This document shows positions 1 to 11,465 of a DNA stretch of 54,294 nucleotides, piece after piece (positions within the stretch are counted from its first letter, which is position 1; each line of letters opens with the position of its first letter). The notes beneath the pieces were generated by a model that did not search any database, was not told the DNA's origin, and saw only the letters and a list, made by a program, of their open reading frames with translations. Position numbers and translations under genes: made by a program. The stretch comes from Branchiostoma floridae (lineage: Eukaryota; Chordata; Leptocardii; Amphioxiformes; Branchiostomatidae), in the NCBI RefSeq assembly GCF_000003815.2, contig NC_049981.1:8664656-8718949 (forward strand), read 5' to 3'.

Positions 1-2200
1 GAGTCATACATATATGATAAGATATAAATGAAATACATGAAATGAAAAACAACTTTACAACAGATGCGGATAATTTAGCGTAAAATGATAAGCAGAGGTC
101 AGGGGTCAAAACAAAGAAACCAAACTGATCATACATTACAAAAAATGAAAAGCAGAAGAACTTATCCTAATTGAATTAACACAAATCCAATACAAAAAAT
201 CATTGTGATAACATAACATAAATATAGAACTTAGATATACTGAAAATACCATAACTTATGCCACCAAAGGTTGCCTTTTGTCTCTTGTTTTCGCCAAACC
301 CCTTTTCCCTGATTTGAACTGATCTCTGATCTATAAATTATGAAACTATAATAAAGCCTTTGTTAATGTTCGTAGCTGAGTGAGATTTAGCACGGTAACC
401 GTAGATTAACTTTACGCGCTGGCATCTAATTTCGCGCTTTGGAGAATATGGGATGTTGGCGTTTGTCTTTGGTTGTTGAAGTCAATCTATGAGCACAGAC
501 GAAAAAAAACCTAGTTTCCTTTTATGGCCCTGTTGATTCAATTGTATGACTACATCCAATGAAAAAAACGGCCACACTGATGCCAGTGTGTGAAGGATAA
601 AACAAGGTTTGTCAAAAAAAGTTGCCTTTATCAGGAAATCTAAGTGGTCAGGGAGCATGGTACAGCGAGCAACAGATTCTTCATTTTTGTTCTTTAACAT
701 CCTCTCCTTTGCCTTTGGCATTGATTCTGGTATTCTTCAACATCAGTATTCTATAACCCATGCCCCCTGAAGACACTATTTCCGCTAATCAAACGACATG
801 GCAATCTCAGAATGCTGCCATGACGACACGAAACAAACAGTTGCATCCTTACTTTACTCCCTTGCTGTTTTGCTATCAAAATATCCGGACCTATTGTGGA
901 TATCCCGTCTGTATTTGAGACTGCATGGTGTGTCCAACAGGATGGAAAAAGTAATTAAAATGACACACGCTGGAAAAACAAATATTCATGGAGGGGAAAG
1001 GCGCCATACTTGTTCTGACGTTTTTCGAGTTTCTATGTTGAACGGGCACATGGCTGGCTAATGACCGAATGTGTTATTGTAATGACACTTTTTGAACAGT
1101 CGCACCTCATATGTCGCATAAACTTCAGCTGTCCTGTTGAGGAAAATGCTGTCTGAGGCCCTTGTCGGCGGTTGCTTGATAATTCAATGATATAAAAAAA
1201 TCTTAAGACGGCGTACGTCAAACCCGAACATTCCTGACGTCATCTTCCGGAATTCAACCAGCTAATGGAATAAGCCGGTCTTTATTACCCTCGTCAACCC
1301 ATTAGGGGATGTTTGCATGCTTCTTCAACATCCATTAGCAGATAGCGGAAAGAAACTACAAAGCAAATACTTTGTGAGTTGTGTACAGTGGGCATGTGCC
1401 TTGGCCTTCCTATGGTTATGAATTACCGAAAACCTTCATAGTATGGCAGTACACAAAGTAAACAGGTGAAAACTCAAGTTTGTAATGCATTTTAACAATG
1501 TCAGATACAAAGAACTGATAGAAGCCAATGGTAGTCCCGTTACTATTTAGAGGCCGTAGGGGGAGTGGGTTGTTATCCAGCATGCCTAGGACACGGTATT
1601 GGGAGGTAACCTGGAATCCAGTCCTTGTGTGGCTACGTACCTCGTGTGCTAGGCTCTCTACGGGGCAGATAAAGCTTTCCTGCCGCCGGGGTAGTCGTCT
1701 GTACCCGGTAGGATTTTCACGTTTGCCCAAATAAGTCTGGCAATAGATAGGAAAATCATCCAAGTTGCTCTTTCTGTGATATCAATTTTATGAGCATGTC
1801 CAGCAAAGGTGAAATCACATCTCTGGTAAGGCCAGGCTTTGAATATGCTGGAACAATAGGGGGTCCGTGTACAAAGAAAGACAATGATAAAATTGAAAGG
1901 ACCAACCTGACAGATGTTGTAAGAACAAGAAAAAGACAGGGGGTCAACAAATTATAACATATCTCAAGTGGATGTCAATATAAAGGACAAAGACAAAATG
2001 ACAAATCTATACAAAATGACTAAAAAAACTGGTAGATTTGCCATGAACTAAGTAGCTAATGCCAGCGCAGCAAAAGAACAAGGAATGGTAGGCATGATTT
2101 AAAAGTCTGGGAATTATCATCCCATGATGCCGTAAAGTGGAACTCGTTGCCGTCAAATTCTTTAGAACCATCCTCATTAGATTTGATTTGTTACGGGGGC
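1..2200. other. No recognisable gene; AT-rich unique sequence
   Basis: All open frames here are short (under 116 codons), overlap on both strands and match nothing I recognise. The stretch 1528-1735 is more GC-rich and looks like an isolated dispersed repeat. It includes a short run (about 1555-1568) resembling the 5' flank of the 5S-like SINE near 43950, but I cannot assign it. I see no promoter or RNA gene. Confidence 0.6.
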
Positions 2201-2212
2201 TCTACGCGATAG

Positions 2213-2815
2213 ATGTCACAGCGCCTAGGACTATTAAGACGCCTACGGCCTTATCTCTGCACTGGTGTAGCAAATTTGTTGTATAAAACCCTTGCTCTAC
2301 CACTCCTTGAATATTGTAACGTGGTATGGGACAACTGCAGTGCAGCCAACATGCAGCCTCTCCAAGTCTTCCAGAACCGGGGCGCACGAATCATCCTACG
2401 GAGTGAGCCGAGGTCGAATGTTGGGAGCTGCATCAGGCACTGGGTTGGAGTCTGCTGCAGGAGCGAAGAACTCGGCAGATCTGCATTATGGTGTACAAAT
2501 GCCTTCATGGCCTAGCACCCAACTACCTACTCAACACATTTTGTTTCAATAACCAAATCCACAGTCATAACACCAGACAAGCACAACTCCTACTTAAACC
2601 TAACTACACTTCAAGAGCAGGTCAACGCACATTTGCATACAGGGCAGCTGAAATATATAATACACTTAAACCTGAGACAAAACAAGCAACTACTCTTAAA
2701 GCCTCCAAACAGTCTCTGATATCATAACACTGACATCTGACCTCTGATCCCAATGACTGTTCAATTACCTTATGATTTTTGTGATCTTGAGTTGTTATTG
2801 TGTATGAGTTGTTAT
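2213..2815 (+). mobile_element. 5'-truncated CR1/L2-like LINE, C-terminal reverse-transcriptase region plus 3' UTR
   Basis: Seen: the frame at 2213 reads LGLLRRLRPYL, then LLYKTLALPLLEYCNVVWDN and LQVFQNRGARIIL. After a frame change it continues at 2488 as MVYKCLHGLAPNYL, FNNQIHSHNTRQA and AGQRTFAYRAAEIYNTL, and stops at 2725. Known: this order (thumb region after the RT, then YKCLHGLAPxYL and HNTRQ) is typical of the C-terminus of CR1/Jockey-type LINE ORF2. The two halves lie in different frames, so the copy is dead, and it lacks the endonuclease and catalytic RT. The 3' UTR (2730-2815) matches the copy at 5385-5490. It stops abruptly at about 2816, where a hairpin repeat begins. The exact clade (CR1, L2 or Rex1) is uncertain. 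Confidence 0.8.
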
Positions 2816-3290
2816 TATTTTCACTCCGCGTACCGAAGGTACGCTTTGAGTGAAAATATTGTTTTCGTACCGTTTCTTCTTTCTTTCTTTCTTTCTTTCT
2901 TTCTCCTGTCACGACCTTTAAAGTGTTTCCTCTCCGTCGTTCTTAGCCCGAATGACCTGAAATTTGGCACAAGTGTACCTTGGGTCAATACCCTCAGACG
3001 TTTTTTTCGGTTTTTTGATAGATACTTTTAAAATGATTTTATGGATGTTTTTAGGTGGTGTTTTGACCGAACTGTATAATTGTGCCTCCCGTGCCCAGGT
3101 ATTAAACCCAAGGGACCCGAAATTTGGTATGATAGTGCATGAGGTATTTACTAAAAGAACCCTGTTATCATTGTTGGCACAAAATCACTTAAAAATTATT
3201 TATAAGCCAATTTGGCGGTTTTTTTCGTCTGCGTTTTCGTCTTCACCGCCTCTGAGCGTCTCACCATATATGGTAAATGACGTAATCACC
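2816..3290 (+). repeat. Hairpin-led dispersed repeat with (TTCT)n
   Basis: It starts with an inverted repeat, TTTTCACTC..GTACC / GGTAC..GAGTGAAAA, at about 2817-2857. This is followed by a (TTCT)n tract (2873-2904) and two diverged monomers containing 'cgaaatttggtatgatagtg'-like phrases (for example 2956-2985 and 3117-3150). The layout of hairpin, then microsatellite, then monomers repeats elsewhere in the window (21.3, 30.5, 35.0, 38.9, 41.2 and 43.3 kb). No coding capacity. Confidence 0.6.
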
Positions 3291-3299
3291 TTCCCTGTG

Positions 3300-5300
3300 G
3301 TATGACCAGGTGGCGGCCGTGCACGTGGTCACCCCTGCTTGCTCTAATTAATATTCATGAACACGCGTCGCAAACGTCATCCGGCGAATGCGGGTGTTGT
3401 TGGAATATCTGCTGTTATTAAATTCATGAACGACGAATAATGACACGGTGAGAGGGCATTGTTCTCAGTGCTATTGTCACCAATTCAAGTCAAATTTATT
3501 GTCACAAACCTCGACGCAAGCACAAGATACGTAGGCACATTTTAGACAGGATGCCACCCTCAGTCAAGTGTAGCCTCTACCAGGCTCCACGGATCGGTGG
3601 TCTAATTGTAGAAAGTGGACAAATAGAGTCAATAGTATGCTAGGAGAGTCGGCCGGCCAGAGGATTCATTTCAAGTGCAGGATTCACCACAGAACAAGTC
3701 ATCAACAACAGAGAGAAAAAATATCGCAATCCCAGGTAGTGCGAAAACCACAACGCCTAAAGCTCAGAGCTGTTTGGCATGGTCGATTTGGCGGTGCTTG
3801 AGCCCCGCTGTTACACTGTCCACAATTAAAAGCCGCTCCGCCTCAAAAAAATAGAAGAAATTGGTCAGGAAAAGACAGAAAACACGCCAGATAAGTTAAC
3901 GTCACATGGCCGAGGACTATAGTTTGCGACTTGCAATTTGCCAGGCCGGCCAACACTTATAGGCCAATTAACTCCAACCAAGAAGGTTATATACTAGGCT
4001 TTTATTCCTTGAACTTGGCAAAAGTCCTCTATTCAACCAGGCGGAAGTCTGGTAGTGGCTAATCAACCGCCGCGCGGGTCGCCTTGCTGCCACATGTACA
4101 CATGATCACATAAAAAAAATAATGACATATGTATTAGCGTTGAATTATTATTTTTGAGAAGGTTCCGTTTATCACGGAACTGCTGTTGTTTCAGAAATCT
4201 CACTGACTTTTGCTTGCAAACACGTAAATTCCTAACTTGCAACTACAGTATTCTCAGCGGCGCTCAACGCGTTCCTACGTTTCACCATTTGTGGTAAACA
4301 AAGCCGACAAAAGGGTCCTTGAACACGCAGCTGGCAGGTGCGGCGGGTTCACGGTCTGCTAATTGAATTGTCTCGGTAGCCAATCAGCAAAGACTTCGTA
4401 CTACTTAGTGGATCACGTGCGCAGTGCCGCGCATAATAAGGTTCTCGAGATCTGTTAGTTTATGTGAAAAATAAATGGAACTTTAAGGTTATAACAGACG
4501 TATAATTACTGCAATTGCTGAGTCCTTTTAGACAAAAAGCATACAAAACATTTAGATATATGAAACAGACTTCGTGCAAACATACAGTGGCTAATAATCT
4601 TTGTTCATCAATATAATGTATTACCTGATTAATTCTAGGTATAAAAACGGAATGTGATCCTTTTTGTCTGAATACAATGTGCATAACTTTATATGTATTT
4701 GTACTGATAATGTCATTGCAGTTCAGCCATGATATCCAATTGGATTTTTTTTTTAAATGCACTTTGCTAAAAACGGCTAATAAGCATATCTTGGTAAAGA
4801 GTTAAAAGTGTAGTGAAGTTTGTTTGGAGAGGTACCGGTCTGCTTGTATGAAGATTAGTTATGCTTGTGACAACCTTGAATAAGTGCAGTAATTGCCCTT
4901 GCCTTGTGTAAATAAGCAGGAAAACTTTAATCATAACCACGCTATTGTCTGCTGTGGGTACGTAATACTAACGTTTAGGGTCGCATAACGTGTTAACGCA
5001 TCTGTAGAAAAAATACAACACAATTTCCGTTTGTGAAATAAAACCTTTTTTCTTGAAGTAAAACGGTGCCTTCTTTGTTAATGTGTGAAACACTAGCATG
5101 TTGTGTGCGTGTTGTTATCAAGAAATAAAAATTGGATTACCGTATACATAATAAAAATAGTATAGTAGCAACGTAGTTCCAGGTCATTCTCACATGGGAT
5201 TTATTTTTTTCAAATTCAATTTTGGAACAGTCCATGTTTGCATAAAGGGGGAGAGCGGAGTGAAAATAGCTGAATTTGCTCCTAAGCAAATACCGGCCTT
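3300..5300. other. No gene; mixed unique sequence
   Basis: No convincing open frame. A CCAAT-type motif (agccaatcagc, about 4378) and an E-box (cacgtg, about 4415) lie close together near 4.4 kb, but nothing downstream looks like an exon. The ORF at 4460-4762 (minus) is AT-rich and unrecognised. A possible LINE 3' end at 3480-3660 is listed separately. Confidence 0.5.
3480..3660 (-). mobile_element. Probable LINE 3' end (non-coding)
   Basis: Read on the minus strand, the segment ends in a 'gacaataaatttgacttgaa' type sequence. It has an AATAAA signal followed by a simple oligonucleotide tail, as in CR1/Jockey-like 3' ends. No coding part is recognisable upstream, so the assignment is tentative. 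Confidence 0.35.
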
Positions 5301-5309
5301 TCTAGTTAG

Positions 5310-5670
5310 TAAGTTGCGTATATGATTTACTGATCGAATTGGATTATTCTTTCTTATGTTCAGTCTGATTGATCAGGACAAATGGCACTGACAGCTGACC
5401 TCTGACCGCAATGACTGTCCAATGACCTTATGAGTTTGTGATCTTGAGTTGTTTTTGTTATTAAGCATGAGTTGTTGTTCTTTTGAGTTTTCCTAAGTTG
5501 CTTGTATGATTTACAAATCCAAATTGGATTATTGCTTTGTTATGTTCAATCCTATGTTAGTAGTTATTTTTTGTACTTTGAGTTATTATTATTGCAATAG
5601 GGCTCCCTCCGAAATAAGTTACTACGTTAACTGAAGGGACTACCCAAAAGATCAATAAATAAAATAGAAA
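5310..5670 (+). mobile_element. 3'-UTR-only copy of the CR1-like LINE
   Basis: Bases 5385-5490 align closely with 2730-2815 (shared phrases: tgacctctga, caatgactgt, gtgatcttgagttgtt), so this is a second 3' end of the same family. It runs on to 'gggctccctccgaaat' and 'ggactacccaaaagatcaat' and ends in an AATAAATAAA tail at about 5655-5665. A segment around 5314-5365 recurs in diverged form at 5495-5560 (gtatatgattta../ggattatt../cttatgttca). This suggests an internal duplication or two stacked 3' ends. No coding sequence. Confidence 0.65.
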
Positions 5671-7035
5671 ATTTACGGCCGTGTCAAGAACAACAGGATT
5701 TTTGTTTTAATGTATACTGTTTTTGTGTGACTCTCCAAGCCTCAGACAGCTGATGTCGCTCATTTTTCATTCCGGTGTGGATACGTCTGTAATCCCTTCA
5801 GGTGTCCTATTCCCTCCGCACTAATCCGTCCACTCACACGGAGTCATAGAAAATACCGTTTTAGCTCATTACCATGCAGCAGGGATTATATACAATAGGT
5901 GAGAAATAAGATGTACGATTCGGCGCACGAATAGATAGTATTCTTTAATGTCTACAAATATTCAAAGATATTGTTCAGGGGATGTGGTGAACCGTTCCAC
6001 TGCAATCCAGCATCTTGATCTTGTCTTTTGGTGCGACAATATTACGCCTGAGGGCGTTGATGGGTTTGAACTGACACTTTAACCCTTTACTTCTCTCATT
6101 TTTGCTGAGGAGATACCTTTGATGTACGTACAAATTGATGTACGATTGTGGTGTACCACCCCCCCCCCCCTCCAAAGGTGCGTCAACGAAGCTCCGCTAG
6201 AGTCTCGTCGTTCTTTAACCGTTCTTCAATGGCAGCAATCTCTTGTTGGGGGAGGGGGTGCTGTTGAAGAGTGCTGTGACGTCATACCATACCATTTCCT
6301 CGTCCTCACCGACGGCTAATCACTGATCTTACTTACAAAGTGTTTTGCGTTGCTGATTGTAGTACTGGTTTTGCCGAGCAATCGTCTTATGATATAACTT
6401 GCATCTTTCTTTCTACAAAAAAGACACTACCGAGCCTTTTAAAATGATATACAACGTATAAAAAAAAGGATTTTTCTGATTATATTGGAGCATGACCTCT
6501 GAGCGTTATATAACTCAGTGGGAGTCGAATCAATGCATTTCTCACCAGTCGACCCTGTGGGTATTCACACACGAAAACGTCACTTGTCAACCCCCTCGTC
6601 GTTAGCGGTTAGAGTCCGCTCAAGTGGTAGATTCCAAAGTTATCGACTCCAAGACACGTGTGTAAGTCCAACTTCGACTGAAGTCAAGACAAGGATAAGT
6701 CAATAAGCGCCTGTTGATGTAGGGCATGGGCTAATGTGGAGGTGGGACGAATTCAGTTGAACCGTCTTACATTTGTCGTCACATATCGCTTCCGAGGTTT
6801 GGTTTTAACGCTCGAAATTTAGATGTTTGTCCAGTCAATGTCAAAAGACAATGGATGCTCTCTGAAACGTCTGACCGGCTTCAAATTTTAACAATTTGTT
6901 TGAGTACTAGTAATTGTTACTTTGCATATCGTATTATCTGGATTATTAACATTCATCGACCGTCATTTTTGTTAGTGCACTGTCTGAACCGCCGTATGTA
7001 TTTCAGTTTAGTTCTTCATTTGTTGGTCCTGTGAC
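5670..7035. other. No gene; homopolymer tract and one tRNA-like scrap
   Basis: It holds a C13-type homopolymer (about 6160-6172). Short ORFs are unrecognised and overlap on both strands. A tRNA-like SINE head scrap at 6598-6660 is listed separately. I see nothing else. Confidence 0.5.
6598..6660 (+). mobile_element. Degenerate tRNA-like (SINE head) fragment
   Basis: The sequence has a box-A-like phrase (gttagcggttagagtc) and, about 35 bases later, a box-B-like phrase (gttatcgactcc), spaced as in a tRNA-derived Pol III promoter. There is no proper acceptor stem, and box B departs from GGTTCGANTCC, so this is not a functional tRNA. It could be chance. Confidence 0.3.
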
Positions 7036-7690
7036 CAGAGGGTGACTGTGGCGACATACCTTTAGTTTTATCACGTTGGCGCACGTTTACATCTGTATCT
7101 GGTTATTCCCGTCGTCTGATTCGTATGTGGTTTGGCAGGTCCTATGTACTGAGGTTGACGATGATGAACGTTGCTTTGTTTTCGCGGCAGCTGGTTTTAT
7201 TATGGATGTAATAAAGATAACACCCCTACAAAATTTTCGTCTTCCGGTGTATTGATCCAGATCCCTGTGGGTCTTGCGGTGACTGGATATTGTCAAGGAG
7301 ATGCGTGGTTTTATCTGATCATCAATGTAACGCACGTTCGCATCTGTATTTACATGTTCCCGTTGTCGCACACGTTTATTTTGCACACTGCAATTTCAGA
7401 AATCACCCCTACAAATTGTACGTTTCACGGTGTATTGTTCCAGGTCTGTGTGTTGTGGCCGTTGCGGTAATTAGTATAGTCAAGCAGATGCGTGACATGT
7501 GCATCAATATTACGCGCGTTTGTATTTGTATTTGCATTTCCCATTGTCGTTTTCTAATTTTTTAAATTTTTTTTTCGAAATTACCCCTACAAAATGTGCA
7601 TCTTATGGTGTATTGGGCAAGTTCAGTTTATTTTGGTCTTGCGGTATTTGTACATTGTCAAGCAGATGCGTGATTTCCTGATTTACCTTG
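7036..7690 (+). repeat. Tandem repeat, ~180-bp unit, about 3.5 diverged copies
   Basis: The anchor phrase 'acccctacaaa' recurs at 7222, 7405 and 7583, spacing about 183 and 178 bases. Each is followed by a 'ggtgtattg' phrase, then 'gtcaagcagatgcgtg', then a 'cgcacgttcgcatctgtatt' type phrase. The partial first copy begins near 7040 (cgcacgtttacatctgtatc at 7080). Copies have drifted and carry no shared open frame. Several overlapping short ORFs here are by-products. Confidence 0.75.
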
Positions 7691-8270
7691 CTGGCTCACC
7701 GAATTAAGGTATGGTAAGGGAATGAAGGAGACTGTTCATTAAGTGGATTATGATATATGACAACGATATAACCGTTTAGGTCTTTAACATTAAGATTCAC
7801 ATGACACAGACATATTAAGCAACTTTAAATAAAACGATGTATTTAACACCATGAAAAAAATGATATGATATAAGCACGACGTCACAAACAAAAGAAGACA
7901 AAACAAGCAACATATACAAGACCGACATCACAGACTATGTTACCTACGATCACTTGTTCAATATTCAATCCCGTAGCGGTTTCCTTTTGAGCAGCTGTCT
8001 GAACGATAAAACAGACGTCTCCCAGTTATTTCAGTCGAAAATTCAATTGCGGACATTGATAAATGAGTTAAATTTTCTTACTAAAACCAGGGACACCCAC
8101 ATAAGCGTTGATACATTGTAAAGAACAGAACCATTTATCGCTAACCTGACGAACTTATTGGATTTTGTAACTGAGATTTCTTATGAATGTATATTTAATA
8201 TTGTTTCACTTCATGCATTTTTGTGTTGTCTGTTTACATCGTATACCCGCTAAAACTCCTCATGGCGTAG
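7690..8270. other. No feature seen
   Basis: AT-rich sequence without recognisable genes, repeats or RNA. Confidence 0.5.
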
Positions 8271-8274
8271 CACA

Positions 8275-8615
8275 CTAGGTTTGTACTGAACAGTACAAGC
8301 TGTGTATCCAGCTTTATTTGGTCCACTCACACCGGAAAGGACCACTAACATGTGTGAAGTAGATTCTTTTACGTGCTCGAGGTGTGGCTCTGCCCAAACA
8401 CGGAGCCTCCATTAAACTTCCTGTCCGAGGGATTCCCTAATTGCAGTTAGGTACTTGTTTTCAACTCAGTGAAGTAAGGAAATGTTGTGTGGGATGCCTT
8501 TCGCAAAGACACAGTGTCGAAGAATATCAGGGGACTCAAACCTATGACCTCTGGACTTTGAGGCAAACACCCTACCATTATGCTAATCGACGCCAGTAGG
8601 CTGTTAGAAATGCAA
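8275..8615 (-). mobile_element. tRNA-derived SINE (full head, body and tail)
   Basis: Read on the minus strand from about 8605, box A is ttagcataatggtaggg and box B is aggtttgagtcccc. They are separated by about 30 bases, as in a tRNA. A body follows (ttgcgaaaggcatcc, then ctcggacaggaagtttaatg, then gccacacctcgagcacgtaa), then a tail containing gcttgtactgttcagtacaa. The head keeps both Pol III boxes but not a cloverleaf I would call a gene. The same body occurs at 13590-13822 and 44330-44562, and behind a 5S head at 43715-43940. The tail recurs at 20520-20690. Confidence 0.75.
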
Positions 8616-8714
8616 CTTTCAGTCCAAAGTTGATTTTAACCGAAGACGCAATTATCACCTGGTCTATCATGTCCTCCCCGAATACGCACATTTTCGCTCC
8701 AGATTTATGTCTGT

Positions 8715-8848
8715 GAAGTGAATTAGCCTGTAGCTGTAATTGCGAAGTGAATTAGCCTGTAGCTGTAATTGCGAAGTGAATTAGCCTGTAGCTGTAATTG
8801 CGAAGTGAATTAGCCTGTAGCTGTAATTGCGAAGTGAATTAGCCTGTA
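8715..8848 (+). repeat. 29-bp minisatellite, left part (~4.6 copies)
   Basis: Units begin GAAGTGAATTAGCCTGTAGC at 8715, 8744, 8773, 8802 and 8831, exactly 29 bases apart and essentially identical. The fifth unit breaks after ..GCCTGTA at 8848. The array resumes at 9689/9691 on the other side of an 840-bp insertion. Confidence 0.95.
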
Positions 8849-9688
8849 ACAACCATTATCATAATACCGGCACTAATCATAATACCGCCAGATAAATCAG
8901 CGATGAAATTAAGGAGATCTACTAGTGCAACAACAGTAAGTTCCGAGGTATGCACACTTAAGACATCCACGTGTTCAACACATTTTTAAAAGGCTTCGAT
9001 AATGATGCATTCGAAGAAAACAAGGCCAAAAGTTTTCAGTTCTTTTTCGGGGCAGGCGGGCTCGTCGTGGGACGAACACACGGTCACGTTCATCGCCAGA
9101 TTTGTAGATAATAATAACACGTGCTCACGGCACAAGACGAGCATGATTCAACAGGAATCTTGAATTTCTGTTGGTGACCTACAAGTCTTGCAAAAGTGTG
9201 AAGAACCGTTGCATAATAGCCCGGATTTACTGCTGAACGGGCAAAATTGAACGTGCGCCGCCATTTTTATTTCTACGCTAGCAGTAAAGTTTTACGTCAT
9301 AGTGGTTGTGACGGACCGAAATTAAATGGACATTCTTGACAGTAAACGTCCGTTTTCTCATGCAGGTTTATGTTTTATGCAATTAATAACAGAAAAGGGA
9401 GTATAAAGGTACATAACGGCAGTTAATTGTGCCGTGTTTCTTCCTGGCGGTATTAATGAACCCCCTTCCAACCACGCGCCCGTTCGCCGTGCAATTCCGC
9501 GGTATGTTACAAATAGGATATTGCGTTTTTAGTAGAACAAAAGAGACAAAAAATGATAAACAAAAAAAGTGGCAAAGGTAAGCTGTATCAGCAACATGTA
9601 ATTGGAGATAATGATGCGTTGACAATTTGCCAAATCAGTATGGCTAGAGAAATCATTGGAAACGTGGCGGTATTGTGATAATAGATGT
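8849..9688. mobile_element. Non-autonomous TIR transposon (TA target duplication) inserted in a minisatellite
   Basis: Seen: terminal inverted repeats at 8849-8869 and 9668-9688 match at 18 of 21 positions (outer ACA, inner ATAATACCG / CGGTATTGTGATAAT). Each end abuts TA. Removing 840 bp together with one TA restores a perfect 29-bp minisatellite unit, which fixes both boundaries. A second ATAATACCGCC lies just inside the left end. Known: TA duplication is characteristic of Tc1/mariner-type elements. No transposase is encoded; the only ORF of note (9383-9625, minus) is unrecognised. It is therefore a MITE-like or internally replaced element, and its superfamily remains inferred. Confidence 0.85.
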
Positions 9689-9789
9689 TAGCTGTAATTG
9701 CGAAGTGAATTAGCCTGTAGCTGTAATTGAGAAGTGAATTAGCCTGTAGCTGTAATTGCGAAGTGAATTAGCCTATAGCTGTTATTGCC
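9689..9789 (+). repeat. 29-bp minisatellite, right part (~3.3 copies)
   Basis: Continuation of the array at 8715. Units begin at 9702, 9731 and 9760, and the last units have drifted (attgag, cctatag, gttattgcc). The greater divergence at this end is what one expects at an array edge. Confidence 0.95.
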
Positions 9790-10900
9790 GAAGCTTCAAA
9801 GATACGTTTTGCAGCTGGGTTTCCCGCCTTGAAAATCAAACACAGTTCTATTAAAACGTGTTTTTAAGTCTGAAATCTTAATTGATTTCGGAACAGCAGT
9901 AATGTGTGGTTTGTGGATGATGAGGCTAATAGTGAAATTGAATCATATGACTTAACATATATATAACATGAAGAGAGATCAGTATGCACCATGATACACA
10001 GATTGAACATACTGAGTATACACAAGGAGCTTTCATACAGGAGTAAACTAAGGGGTGAAGGCAACTTCTTATCGCTTCTTTAAAAATGTGCACATGTCTG
10101 ATTGAGTAGATGTGGGAATATGCAATGGTCCTTATACATGGTCTGATTTTATGTATATGCATACTTCAAACCCTTATCTGTTCAAGACAGTTGTCCTATG
10201 TATATTCCAAAAGCGTTTTAAAGAGTAAGTCCAATACTTGGTAAACTGTCTGAGCCTGCCTCTACCGACAGGAGAACTATGGAGGTCGGAAATACTTTCG
10301 ACCGCGCATCAACATACTGGCAAAAGGAATAACGGGATTTGGTATCACAAGAAGGTGATATGTTAGGCCATGTTCATTAGATTGTACCTTTGAGAACGCT
10401 AAAACAAATGTGAGCGCGCGGGCAATTAAAAATTGTCTTTATAAATTGTCCTTCTAAGTGATTAAGAACATGATGGTATACATCTGGTATACAGAACACT
10501 AGATTCTGCATACTTTCGTCAGTACGAAATACGTCTCGGAACAATTGCATGAAGCTCGCCTGAATCTGGTATTAACTCGGCATGAGAGGAGATTAGGAAC
10601 TCCCGGTGAGGACTGGACTGGACTGCCTCTCTGAGACCATGTGCTACATCTGTTACGTATCGTTACTTCCATTAGCAAGAGTTCGGACAACTCATACCTC
10701 CATGAATTATTTTGAGCCTTTGTAGATGCGTTTTTCATCTTGTCTCAGTGACCATGCAAATAAAGCCGTGATTCGCATAATCTATTTCAATCATGGTGGT
10801 CTTAGTACAAATACATACATTTTATGTGTAGAAGTCCTTTAATTTCGCAGAATTCCATGTTTACACTAGGTCATTAATTATGCGAATGAACTCTCAATTT
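9790..10900. other. No gene seen
   Basis: Only short unrecognised ORFs. One octamer ATGCAAAT lies at 10754. Nothing else could be supported. Confidence 0.5.
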
Positions 10901-10914
10901 ACATTACTTATACA

Positions 10915-11013
10915 CTGAGGACTTGGGAGCAGCTATGAAAGACCGAGTGCTGTGGAGAGATGTTGTGCATCGCCTAACCCCACCCACCTGGGACGACAGA
11001 TGATGATGATGAT
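10915..11013 (+). mobile_element. Extreme 3' end of an RTE-type LINE with target-site duplication
   Basis: Frame 10920-11003 reads DLGAAMKDRVLWRDVVHRL then TPPTWDDR and stop. This resembles the RTE/craniofacial-development-2-like ORF2 C-terminus (xAxDRxxWRxxV). It is followed by a (TGA)4 tail, the usual short-repeat 3' end of RTE elements. TTATACA occurs immediately before (10908-10914) and after (11014-11020), a 7-bp target-site duplication. Only about 99 bp were copied, an extreme 5' truncation. Confidence 0.8.
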
Positions 11014-11020
11014 TTATACA

Positions 11021-11465
11021 TAGACATAGTAGTGCACATCTTTAACAACTGACATCGTTTACCACTATGCAATTATGGACGGCACTTTTACATCAATTAT
11101 GCAAATTAGACACTTATTTCAATAATTAGTATCTTTTGATGTTTCACCTCCCTTAGATTTATTGTGGAAAACACTCAAATTACAGATTTCCCTCATTCGT
11201 TAGACAAATCAAGTCATAGTTTGCATGTCATTGTGCATATGTCAGTCGTAATTACCTGCATACTGAATATCATGGGAATCCATCCATATCCATAAGGGTT
11301 ATGCTGTCTATATACAAACCCACTCCCGGCCATTCCACAGCCGAAAATAACCTTCTCGACAAAGGTAGTTATAACGGCTGCCTCCACTGATATGGTTGTC
11401 GTCTGATGAAGTTAGTTAGTCTTACTGCTACATTTCCTACCAAATTCTATCCACTACTTTATTGA
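11021..11465. other. AT-rich sequence with octamer; no gene
   Basis: Contains ATTATGCAAATTAG at about 11096-11109, a phrase typical of the dispersed repeats in this window. Nothing coding. Confidence 0.45.

Noticed and set aside
8715-9789. CRISPR array (29-bp repeats)
   Set aside because: Repeats are head-to-tail with no spacers, the context is eukaryotic, and the gap is a transposon with TIRs.
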